The notes below the pieces were generated by a model. That model was not told the origin of the DNA, did no database searches, and was given only the letters and a program-made list of their open reading frames with translations. Shown here in pieces: positions 16,537 through 24,013 of a stretch of DNA of 58,423 nucleotides. The stretch comes from Streptomyces roseochromogenus subsp. oscitans DS 12.976 (lineage in GTDB: Bacteria; Actinomycetota; Actinomycetes; Streptomycetales; Streptomycetaceae), in NCBI RefSeq assembly GCF_000497445.1, contig NZ_CM002285.1, positions 1,446,830-1,505,252 of the forward strand. Reading direction: 5' to 3'. Position 1 is the stretch's first letter. Every line of letters starts with the position of its first letter. The translations under genes and the position numbers were made by a program.

Positions 16537-16625
16537 GAGAACCTGTGTCACCCCCCCCGGTCGGATCAGCCCGCGGCGTCCGGGGGTCCCCCGCTCGAGC
16601 GGAGCCAGGGATGTGACACAGGCTC
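16537..16625. repeat. Short terminal-inverted-repeat intergenic element (MITE-like) with nested palindrome
   Basis: CCTGTGTCAC (16542-16551) is repeated in inverted orientation at 16613-16622 as GTGACACAGG. The outer GAG/CTC bases also pair if two bases bulge. The intervening ~60 bp is GC-rich and contains GGGGGTCCCCC followed by a CTCGAGCGGAGCC core related to repeats found at 40564 and 46993. No coding potential was seen. It begins 4 bases after the metallopeptidase stop and could also act as a terminator. Confidence 0.55.
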
Positions 16626-16816
16626 TGCGGGGGGCGCACCCACGCGGCGGATCTGGGGTCGTCCCGGCCACCCCTAAGGCCCTCATCAGGAGGTTTCGCC
16701 TCCGCTGAGCGGGCGATCCGGTGCGGACCCGAAGGGCGTTGTCAGTGGTGAGCGGCAAGCTGGAGGGTGCGCCGCAGCGCGCGTGACCGTGACGCCTACT
16801 CGGGGAGAGCCGACCG

Positions 16817-17044
16817 ATGCCCACCGCCGTACTGACCGACCGTGAGCGCACCGCCGTACAGGCCTATCTGCGGCTGCTGCACACCGTGCGCGCCGCCTTC
16901 GACGGCCCACCGGACGGCGGCCGGCCCTCCGTGGTGCCGCCCGCCGTGCTGGCCGAGGCGGAGCAGGCTCTGGCGCGGGCGGGTCTCGCGGGCAACGAGG
17001 CGGAGTTCTTCCGTCTGCTGCGCGACTGGTGCCCGCCGGCGTGA
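16817..17044 (+). CDS. Small hypothetical protein, 75 aa
   Basis: I do not recognise a named family. The protein is mostly helical by appearance (residues 5-30 and 43-72), has no signal peptide or membrane segment, and ends Trp-Cys-Pro-Pro-Ala. A clear GGGGAG lies 8 bases before the ATG and the codon usage is typical of the region, so it is likely real. It is isolated between the XRE/ImmA pair and the convergent phosphopantetheinyl transferase gene. Confidence 0.6.
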   Translation: MPTAVLTDRERTAVQAYLRLLHTVRAAFDGPPDGGRPSVVPPAVLAEAEQALARAGLAGNEAEFFRLLRDWCPPA

Positions 17045-17090
17045 CCCGCTGAGCCGCGTGCCGCGAACCGCCGCGGCCAGGACTCCAGGG

Positions 17091-17765
17091 CTACGGGACG
17101 ACCACGGCGGTGGCGACCAGTCCGTCGCGTACGATCCACCGGCCGTCGAAGGCCTGGAGCCGGCGGTCGCCGACCCGGGGCCCGGGGACGAGAAGCTCGG
17201 CGCGCAGGGTGCCGTACGGCTCGTCGCCGGGGCCCGGGTGGAGGGTGATGTCGGCCTCGGAGAAGTCCAGCCACGCACGGGTGAGCGGGAACCACGCCTT
17301 GTAGACGGACTCCTTGGCGCTGAACAGGATCCGGTCCCAGTGCACGGCCGGCTGCCGGCGGGCGAGCCGGGCGAGCCGCTCGGTCTCGGCGGGCAGGAAG
17401 ACGGAGGGGCCGACGCCTTCAGGGAGCGGGCCGTGCGGTTCGGTGTCGATGCCGAGGGAGACCGGCTCGCCGGCGCGGGCCAGGGCGGCGGCGCAGAAGT
17501 CGTCGCAGTGGGTCATGCTGCCGATCAGGCCGTCCGGCCAGCGCGGTGCGCCCCGCTCGCCGGTGACCACCGGCTGCGCCGGCACGCCGAGCTTCTCCAT
17601 GGCGCGCCGGGCGCAGCCACGTACAGCGGCGAACTCGCGGCGGCGCTTGTCCACCGCCCGCTCGACGATCGCCGCCTCCTCGGGGTAGAGCGGGGCGTCC
17701 CACAGCGGGTCGTCAGCGTGTGCCTCCACGACCACGACCGACTCCGGGAGCAGCTCCTCGATCAC
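17091..17765 (-). CDS. 4'-phosphopantetheinyl transferase (Sfp/EntD type)
   Basis: A 224-residue enzyme that transfers phosphopantetheine from CoA to carrier-protein domains of polyketide or peptide synthases. The magnesium-binding motif is GIDTE at 105-109 and the second signature is FSAKESVYKAW at 148-158. The substrate-binding region RGAPRWPDGLIGSMTHCDDF resembles the EntD-like clade. Its GTG start has GGAGG 9 bases upstream and lies inside the 3' end of the metallophosphoesterase gene (53-base overlap), so the two are translationally linked. No carrier-protein gene is nearby, so it probably serves remote biosynthetic clusters. Confidence 0.92.
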   Translation of the reverse strand: MIEELLPESVVVVEAHADDPLWDAPLYPEEAAIVERAVDKRRREFAAVRGCARRAMEKLGVPAQPVVTGERGAPRWPDGLIGSMTHCDDFCAAALARAGEPVSLGIDTEPHGPLPEGVGPSVFLPAETERLARLARRQPAVHWDRILFSAKESVYKAWFPLTRAWLDFSEADITLHPGPGDEPYGTLRAELLVPGPRVGDRRLQAFDGRWIVRDGLVATAVVVP

Positions 17766-18618
17766 CGGGTTCGACCTCCATCGGCAGGATGCGGCGCAGC
17801 CTGCCCGGCGGGTCCGGACGCTTGCGCCATTCTCGGGGATAGCCTACGGAGACCTCTTCGAAGCGGACTCCGTCGTGCCAGGTGGTGCGCGGGATGTGCA
17901 GATGGCCGTAGACCATGGTCGCGACCGGGAAGCGCCGGTGCCAGTCTGCGGTCAGCAGGGTGCCGCACCACATGGCGAACTCGGGGTGCCACAGCACCTC
18001 GGTGGGGTGCCGGTGCAGCGGATAGTGGTTGACCGGTACGACGGGCAGGTCCGCGGGCAGCTCGGCGAGCCTGCGCTCGGTCTCGGCGACCCGTGCCCGG
18101 CACCAGGCGTCGCGGCTCGGGTAGGGGTCGGGGTGCAGCAGGTACTCGTCGTTGCAGACGATGCCCGTGCTCTCCGCGTAGGCCAGGCCCTCGGCCTTGG
18201 TGGCGCAGCCGGGCGGCAGGTACGAGTAGTCGTACAGCAGGAACAGCGGGGCGACGGCGACCGGGCCGCCGGGGCCCTGCCACACCGGGTAGGGGTCCTC
18301 GGGGGTGACGACGCCCAGCTCGCGGCAGAGCTCGACCAGGTGGTCGTAGCGGGCGACGCCGCGCAGGGTGACGGGGTCCTTCGGGTGGGTCCACAGCTCG
18401 TGGTTGCCCGGGGCCCACACGACCTTGCGGAAGCGGGCCGAGAGCTTTTCGAGGGTCCAGCGGATGTCGGCGACCGTCTCGGCGATGTCACCGGCCACGA
18501 GCAGCCAGTCCTCGTCGCTCGTGGGCCGCATCTCCTCGACCAGGGCGCGGTTCTCCGGATAGCTGATGTGCAGGTCGCTGATGGCCAGCAGCTGCCCGGC
18601 CCCGGCCCCAGACTCCAC
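17713..18618 (-). CDS. Calcineurin-like metallophosphoesterase
   Basis: A 301-residue cytoplasmic phosphoesterase with the full metal-binding motif set: ISDLHISYPEN, VAGDIAET, APGNHELW, VNHYPLH and VYGHLHIPRTTW. GTG 18618 is favoured because GGAAGGGG lies 7 bases upstream; the frame extends to 18681 without a ribosome site. It overlaps the phosphopantetheinyl transferase start by 53 bases. In actinobacteria this pairing is recurrent, and a role in phosphopantetheine or CoA turnover has been thought plausible, but I infer this only from adjacency. Confidence 0.88.
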   Translation of the reverse strand: MESGAGAGQLLAISDLHISYPENRALVEEMRPTSDEDWLLVAGDIAETVADIRWTLEKLSARFRKVVWAPGNHELWTHPKDPVTLRGVARYDHLVELCRELGVVTPEDPYPVWQGPGGPVAVAPLFLLYDYSYLPPGCATKAEGLAYAESTGIVCNDEYLLHPDPYPSRDAWCRARVAETERRLAELPADLPVVPVNHYPLHRHPTEVLWHPEFAMWCGTLLTADWHRRFPVATMVYGHLHIPRTTWHDGVRFEEVSVGYPREWRKRPDPPGRLRRILPMEVEPGDRGAAPGVGRGRGGTR

Positions 18619-18926
18619 CCCACGCCCCTTCCGGTGATCCTCTGCCGGGACCACAAGAACACATTCCCGGACACCCGACAAGTGGCGTCTGGCGGTGCGT
18701 CACGTTCCGGCCGAGCACGGGTGGCCGAAGGCTTCAGGAGCCGTCTGGGCAGCCGCCAGGAATCCGTAACATCCGCGTTGCACGCGCGGGCTCTTGAAAG
18801 CCGTATGATCGCCCCGACACCGACACCCCAACCTCCCTTTCGCAGGGGTTGTTTGGTGTCCCTTCCTTCCTCCTGCCCGGGCACGGGCCGCCGAGCCCTG
18901 CCCGAAAACCGTGAAAGGCGGCTTGC
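18619..18926. promoter_or_regulatory. Divergent promoter region with structured 5' leader of the ATP-grasp gene
   Basis: The 308-bp gap between the metallophosphoesterase and ATP-grasp genes holds a -10-like TATGAT at 18804-18809 and a weak -35-like TTGCAC at 18778-18783 (20-bp spacer). Just downstream, a long hairpin runs from 18822 to 18860 (GACACC paired with GGTGTC, then AACC with GGTT, then CCCT with AGGG). The hairpin would sit at the very 5' end of a ~110-nt leader, as in mRNA-stability or attenuation elements. No known riboswitch class was recognised. Confidence 0.4.
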
Positions 18927-20042
18927 ATGCTCTCTCGCGTACGCGTCTGGCTCAATCGCACGTACGCGGAGAACGTGTTCTTCATGGATCAGCTGCGCAG
19001 AAATCCCAGCGATCGCGCCGTGGAGATCCATGCCACGCACGGGGACCCCGACTCCCCCGTGCTGGCCGCCGCCGACACCGCCGATCTGGAGCCGGAGGGC
19101 CTGTCCCCGGCCGCGTACGTCGAGTACGCCCTGGACCAGTGCGTCCGGCGCGGCATCGACGTGTTCGTGCCCCGGCTGCACCAGGCGGCGCTCGTCGCGC
19201 ACCGCGCGGAGTTCGCGGCGGCCGGTACGGCGCTGCTGGCGCCGACCGCCGAGGCGGTGGCCGTGTTCGAGGACAAGGCGATCGCGTACGAGGCGGTCCG
19301 CTCGGTCGGTGTCCCGGTGCCGCCGTGGTGGCGGGTGCGCTCGGCCGACGAACTCCTCGCCGCTGTTGAGGAGTTGGAGGCGGCCGGGCACAAGGCGTGC
19401 TTCAAGCCGGCGGCCGGTGCCGGCGGGGTCGGCTTCCGGATGATCACCCGTTCCCCGTTCTCGCTGGCCGGCCTCGACGGGTTCCCGAGCCCGTACGTCC
19501 AGCTGGATCTGGTCGTCGAGGCGCTGCGGCGGGCCGGGCAGCCGGTGGACTGGCTGGTGATGCCGCGCCTGGAGCAGCCCGAGGTGTCGGTCGACTGCCT
19601 GACCGGCCCGGACAATCTGCTGCGGCTCGCGGTGGGCCGCACCAAGAACGGCCGGCGGCGCGGCTTCACCCTGGACGAGCGGTGGCTGGAACCGGCCCGG
19701 CTGATCGCGGAGGGCTTCGGGCTGCACCACCTGTCCAACATCCAGTTCCGGATGCTCGGGGACCGGCCGGTGCTGCTCGACGTCAACACGAGGCCCTCCG
19801 GGGGCTTGCACCAGCTGTCACTGTGCGGGGTGAACGTGCCGTGGGCGGCCGTGCGGTTGGCGCTGGGTGAGGATCCGGGGGTGATCGAGCCGCCGTTCCT
19901 GGGGCAGGACTACACGGTGGTGTCGGGGCCGCGGTCTCTGTTGCCCGTGCCCGCGGGGGTTCCTCGGCAGCGGGAGGCGGGGATCGCCGTTCCGACGGTG
20001 CCTGTGCAGGCGGCTTCGGCGGTGGAGGCCCTGCCGCTCTAG
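18927..20042 (+). CDS. ATP-grasp domain protein
   Basis: A 371-residue enzyme of the ATP-grasp superfamily, which joins a carboxylate to an amine or thiol through an acylphosphate. The central and C-terminal regions show the nucleotide-binding segments: EDKAIAYEAVRSVGVPVPPWW, the ACFKPAAGAGGVGFR glycine-rich loop, LVMPRLEQPEVSVDCL, and the metal-binding VLLDVNTRPSGGLHQLS. The N-terminus (MLSRVRVWLNRTYAENVFFM) is of the pre-ATP-grasp type. The substrate is unknown. Similar ATP-grasp proteins occur in the biosynthetic arm of tellurite-resistance-like stress clusters, but none of those partner genes is here. The gene stands alone behind a structured leader. Confidence 0.85.
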   Translation: MLSRVRVWLNRTYAENVFFMDQLRRNPSDRAVEIHATHGDPDSPVLAAADTADLEPEGLSPAAYVEYALDQCVRRGIDVFVPRLHQAALVAHRAEFAAAGTALLAPTAEAVAVFEDKAIAYEAVRSVGVPVPPWWRVRSADELLAAVEELEAAGHKACFKPAAGAGGVGFRMITRSPFSLAGLDGFPSPYVQLDLVVEALRRAGQPVDWLVMPRLEQPEVSVDCLTGPDNLLRLAVGRTKNGRRRGFTLDERWLEPARLIAEGFGLHHLSNIQFRMLGDRPVLLDVNTRPSGGLHQLSLCGVNVPWAAVRLALGEDPGVIEPPFLGQDYTVVSGPRSLLPVPAGVPRQREAGIAVPTVPVQAASAVEALPL

Positions 20043-20352
20043 GCCGTGGCCCGAGTACGGGTCCGTTCGCGGTTCCTCGCGCAGACCCCCGCGCCCCCAG
20101 ATGAGCCGTCTCACCGGGATGGACCAGTCGGCGGCGTCAGCGGCGGCGGGTTCCCGCTCCGGGGGAGATTTTTTCGTCGGGGTGGAATCGGGGTGTATCA
20201 GAGCGCGGCCCCGGTGCTCTCCATAACGGCACCGGAGAACCCGCGGGGGGGGCGAACGGGGGATGCCACGGGGGAACGGGTCGGTCGGTCGCGGTCACGG
20301 GGGGCGACCGACCGGCCCGGCGTGGTCTCGCGGGGCCTCGCGGCGGCCGGGT
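20043..20352. other. Gene-free region with common intergenic repeat sequence and a hairpin
   Basis: No credible coding sequence. The first 60 bases (around 20067-20098, GGTTCCTCGCGCAGACC and following) resemble a repetitive sequence frequent between Streptomyces genes. A hairpin with arms CCGGTGC (20211-20217) and GCACCGG (20229-20235) could terminate transcription from the ATP-grasp gene. Confidence 0.4.
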
Positions 20353-20706
20353 TCAGTAACCCCAGAACCGGTCTGTCTCCGCCAGGCGCGGCGGGAGTTC
20401 CGTCACCGGGCCGCCTGCCGGGCGGGCTGGATGCGGCCGTTCCTGATCGTGCCGGACCAGTCCCCGAACCGGGCCGGCAGGTGCCTGCCGTGCTCCTTGC
20501 TGCCGCAGTCGAGCATCGTGGGCTCCCAGGGCACTCCGAGGTACGCGCACTACCCACGCATCCCGCGCTCCGGCTCGGCCGTGAGCTGTTCGTACGTGAA
20601 CACGTGCGCTGCGAGGCTCTGCCGCGCCTCCCCCAGCTTCTGGCAAGAGCCGAGGACCTCGGAGCGTGTGACTGCCTGGGCCGGCTCCGTGCGATCCGGA
20701 CCCATA
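20353..20706 (-). pseudogene. Sulfotransferase C-terminal remnant (stop codon and frameshift)
   Basis: Reading the minus strand from about 20706 gives a sulfotransferase-like C-terminus: EVLGSCQKLGEARQSLAAHV, FTYEQLTAEPERGMRG, an in-frame TAG (complement 20551-20553), CAYLGVPWEPTMLD, the GSKEHGRHLP segment, GDWSGTIRNGRIQPAR. The frame then stops, and the expected C-terminus resumes in another frame as TELPPRLAETDRFWGY. The 'VTYEDLVADPE...LCAFLGVPWEP' and 'GDW..TIR.GRIQPAR' patterns are characteristic of bacterial sulfotransferases. The N-terminal PAPS-binding half is absent. One nonsense codon, one frameshift and a missing N-terminus make this a pseudogene. Confidence 0.75.
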
Positions 20707-20911
20707 GCACGTGCTCCAGCTCTCGTCTGTCGGGACCGAGTTCCCCCCCATCGCGGCGCGGTGAACTCCCACGTCAGCCGCGCATGGACCGTCCGCAGAC
20801 GCGTCTCGTGCGGGGCCCGGAGCGCGAGGTGACGGCACCGCGTCCAGGGTGCGGCGCGGCGGGCTCACTGCCTGGGCGATGAGCCTCCCTCGACGCCTCA
20901 GGCCTTGGCGC

Positions 20912-23900
20912 CTAGGCCCGCCGCAGGCGCAGCGTCAGGATCTGGAAGGGCCGCAGCGTGAGCGGGACGCCGCCGCTCGCGTCGGTCTGCGCGTCGCCCA
21001 GCGGTCGCTCCAGCAGGTCGGTGACCTGGGCGCCGGTCGACGGGAAGCCGGTGCGCAGTACGCCATGGGCCCGGCCGCCCCGGGACTCGTAGAGCCGTAC
21101 CACCACGTCCCCGGAGCCGTCGTCGGCCAGCTTGACGGCCTCCACGGTCACCCCCTCCCCCTCGACGGAGACGACCGGCTCGGGCTCGCCTGCCGAATCG
21201 GCCACGCGGAGCGGGAGGTTGAGGGCGTACCCCTCGGCGACCGCGTCGTCGATGCTCGCGCCGGGCAGCACGGCGTAGGTGAACCGGTGCCGGCCCTGGT
21301 CGGCCTCGGGGTCGGGGACGCGTGGGGCGCGGACCAGGCTGAGGCGGACCGTGGTGGTCGTACCCCCGTCGTCGCGGACGGTGCGGGTGATGTCGTGGCC
21401 GTAGGTGGAGTCGTTGAGGACGGCGACGCCGTAGCCGGGTTCGGCGATGTGCACCCAGCGGTGGCCGGAGACCTCGAAACGGGCCGCCTCCCAGGAGGTG
21501 TTGGTGTGGGTGGGCCGCTGGACGTGGCCGAACTGGATCTCGGCGGAGGAGTGCGGGGCGCGCAGGTCGACCGGGAAACCCGCCTTGAGGATCTTCTCCG
21601 TCTCATGCCAGTCGATGTCCGTCTCGACGTCGATCCGGGCGCTGCCGGCGCGGACGGTGATCGTCTGGGTGATCCGGGAACCCTTGCCGAAGGAGCGGAT
21701 CACCCGGATCGCGCCCACGAGGGGGTCCTGCTCGGCCACCGTGACCGAGTCGGACTCCAGCAGGTCGGTATAGCGGTTGCGGTAGTGCTTGTCGATGTCC
21801 CAGGCATCCCAGCAGTTGGGCAGGTCCGTGTGGAGGCGAAGCAGATTGCCCTGGCCGGCGAGGACTTCGCGACCGGATCGTAGATCATATACAGACGACA
21901 GTGTTCCGTCGTCCGCCACCTGTACACGGACGATTCCGTTGTCCAGGGTGCGTCCGCTGACCGTGACCGGATGCGGGGGTTCGGCGGGTGTGAGGGGCGC
22001 GGAGCCGTTCGCGGGCACCTGTACGTACACCGGTGTGCCCTCGGGGGTGCGGACCACCTCGGCGCGGTCCCGGGGGCTGGTGTTGAACACCCGGGGCCCG
22101 CCGCTGCCCAGCGCGGCGATCGCCTCGCCGGTGAGGTCACGCAACTCCCCTGCCACGCGGGTGTATTCGGCCTCGGCCTCGCGGTGCACCCAGGCGATGG
22201 AGGAGCCGGGCAGGATGTCGTGGAACTGGTGCAGCAGTACCGTCTTCCACAGGCGGTCCAGCTTCTCGTACGGATAGCTGTAGCCCGGCGCGTGCAGGGC
22301 GGCCGTGCTGGCCCACAACTCGGCCTCGCGCAGCAGGTGTTCGCAGCGGCGGTTGCCCTGCTTGGTGCGGGCCTGGGTGGTGTAGGTGGCACGGTGCAGC
22401 TCCAGGTACAGCTCGCCGGCCCAGACCGGGGCGTCCGGGTACTCGGCGCGGGCCTTGGCGAAGAACGCGTCGGGATGTTCGATCTCGACCTTCGCCGAAC
22501 CCTCCAGGTCCCGCAGCCGCCGGGCGCGTTCCATGATCTCGCGGGTGGGGCCGCCTCCGCCGTCGCCCCAGCCGAAGGGGGCGAGGGAGCGGGTGGCGCC
22601 GCCCTTCTCGGCGTAGTTGCGGACCGCGCGGGCCATCTCCTCCCCGCTGAAGCGGGCGTTGTAGGTGTCGATGGGCGGGAAGTGGGTGAAGATGCGAGTG
22701 CCGTCGATACCCTCCCACCAGAAGGTGTGGTGGGGGAAGGCGTTGGTCTGGTTCCAGGAGATCTTCTGGGTGAGGAACCACTCGTTGCCGGCGAGCTTCG
22801 CCAGCTGCGGGTAGGCCGCGGTGTAGCCGAAGGAGTCCGGCAGCCAGACACCCTTGGTCTCGATGCCGAAGTGCTCCATGAAGAACCGTTTGCCGTGCAC
22901 CAGTTGGCGGGCGAGGGCCTCACCGCCGGGCAGATTGCCGTCGGCCTCCACCCACATGCCGCCGACCGGCGCCCACTGGCCCTTCGCCACCGACTTCTTG
23001 ATCCGCTCCCAGATGTGGGGGTGGTTGTCCCGCACCCACTCGTACTGCTGGGCCTGGGAGCAGGCGAAGACGAACTCCTCGTACTCGTCAGCGAGCGCGG
23101 TGACGTTGGAGAAGGTCCGGGACGTCTTGCGCTTGGTCTCGCGGATCGGCCAGAGCCAGGCCGTGTCGATGTGCGCGTGTCCGACGCCGGAGACAAGGTG
23201 TGCGCTGGCGTGGGCGGGCTTGGCGAGCACCGGGCGCAGGGCGTCGCGCACGGCGGGGGCCGAGCCGGAGATGTCGTCCAGGTCGAGCAGGTCCATGGCC
23301 CGGTCGAGGGCGTGCGCGATCTCGTGCCGGCGTGGCTCGTGCTCGCCGAGTTCCGCCATGAGTTCGCGCAGCACCTGGAGGTCGAGGTCGAGGTGCCAGA
23401 CCTGCTCGTCGAGGACGGCGAGATCGGCGCGGCGGAATGTATACAGCCGACGGTCGCCCGCTGTCCGTACATCGCCGAGCGGGGTCGGCCCGGCGAAGCC
23501 GTTCGCGAGGACGTCCGGGTTGGAGGCCGCCTCCACCAGATACTCGACCTCTTCACCGCCCGCCGCCGGGTGGGCGACCGGCACGTACTGGTTGAGCGGG
23601 TTGACGGCCTTCAGCGGGGTGCCGTCGGCGTCGTGGACGAGCGCCTCGGCCTGGCTGCCGGGCCAGTCGCCGACGAAGCCGAGGTCGATGACCGCCTCCA
23701 CCCGCCTGCCGGCCCACTCCGCGGGCACCCGGCCGCGCATCCGGAACCAGGTCGTCCCCCAGGGCGGGCCCCATGGGGTGTCCATGGCGAACGGTGTGTA
23801 CAGGGCGGCCGTGGCCTCCTCGAAGGGCACCGGTTCCCCTGGGGCCTGCCAGGCCGCGACGTCCAGGGGGACGCAGGCCGCGTAGATCGCGGGCTTGATG

Positions 23901-23956
23901 CGCTGGGTGTGGAGGCGTGCGACACGCTCCTCGATCCGGCGGCGTTCGTCGTGCAT
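20912..23956 (-). CDS. GH38 alpha-mannosidase
   Basis: A 1014-residue enzyme that removes alpha-linked mannose from mannosides or glycans. The GH38 zinc and catalytic motifs are GVGHAHIDTAWLWPIRETKRK (zinc His and Asp) and GVWLPDSFGYTAAYPQLAK, where the Asp before Ser-Phe-Gly is the nucleophile. The middle (helical) domain and C-terminal beta domains follow as in the family, and the length is typical. There is no signal peptide, so it is cytoplasmic and acts on imported oligosaccharides. GGAG precedes the ATG. It is 57 bp downstream of the GH4 gene, in one operon, with a cre-like palindrome between them. Confidence 0.93.
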   Translation of the reverse strand: MHDERRRIEERVARLHTQRIKPAIYAACVPLDVAAWQAPGEPVPFEEATAALYTPFAMDTPWGPPWGTTWFRMRGRVPAEWAGRRVEAVIDLGFVGDWPGSQAEALVHDADGTPLKAVNPLNQYVPVAHPAAGGEEVEYLVEAASNPDVLANGFAGPTPLGDVRTAGDRRLYTFRRADLAVLDEQVWHLDLDLQVLRELMAELGEHEPRRHEIAHALDRAMDLLDLDDISGSAPAVRDALRPVLAKPAHASAHLVSGVGHAHIDTAWLWPIRETKRKTSRTFSNVTALADEYEEFVFACSQAQQYEWVRDNHPHIWERIKKSVAKGQWAPVGGMWVEADGNLPGGEALARQLVHGKRFFMEHFGIETKGVWLPDSFGYTAAYPQLAKLAGNEWFLTQKISWNQTNAFPHHTFWWEGIDGTRIFTHFPPIDTYNARFSGEEMARAVRNYAEKGGATRSLAPFGWGDGGGGPTREIMERARRLRDLEGSAKVEIEHPDAFFAKARAEYPDAPVWAGELYLELHRATYTTQARTKQGNRRCEHLLREAELWASTAALHAPGYSYPYEKLDRLWKTVLLHQFHDILPGSSIAWVHREAEAEYTRVAGELRDLTGEAIAALGSGGPRVFNTSPRDRAEVVRTPEGTPVYVQVPANGSAPLTPAEPPHPVTVSGRTLDNGIVRVQVADDGTLSSVYDLRSGREVLAGQGNLLRLHTDLPNCWDAWDIDKHYRNRYTDLLESDSVTVAEQDPLVGAIRVIRSFGKGSRITQTITVRAGSARIDVETDIDWHETEKILKAGFPVDLRAPHSSAEIQFGHVQRPTHTNTSWEAARFEVSGHRWVHIAEPGYGVAVLNDSTYGHDITRTVRDDGGTTTTVRLSLVRAPRVPDPEADQGRHRFTYAVLPGASIDDAVAEGYALNLPLRVADSAGEPEPVVSVEGEGVTVEAVKLADDGSGDVVVRLYESRGGRAHGVLRTGFPSTGAQVTDLLERPLGDAQTDASGGVPLTLRPFQILTLRLRRA

Positions 23957-23990
23957 GGCGGTCTCCAGGAGGGAGAGGCGAGCAAAGAGA

Positions 23991-24005
23991 TGGAAAGCGC
24001 TTGCT
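23991..24005. promoter_or_regulatory. cre-like LacI-family operator upstream of the alpha-mannosidase
   Basis: TGGAAAGCGCTTGCT contains the perfect core AAGCGCTT and fits the general LacI-family/CcpA-type operator pattern. It lies 35 bases before the GH38 start, in the gap after GH4. It may give the mannosidase separate sugar-responsive control. Confidence 0.4.
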
Positions 24006-24013
24006 GATACTGC

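Noticed and set aside
17713..17765. Frameshift between metallophosphoesterase and phosphopantetheinyl transferase
   Set aside because: Both proteins are complete and the transferase has its own GGAGG site; this is a normal 53-base gene overlap.
20198..20868. Wrong-frame minus-strand ORFs (170 and 171 codons) in the 20-kb intergenic region
   Set aside because: Neither frame alone matches a family. The sulfotransferase similarity is in another frame with a stop codon; only the last ~20 residues of one ORF belong to it.
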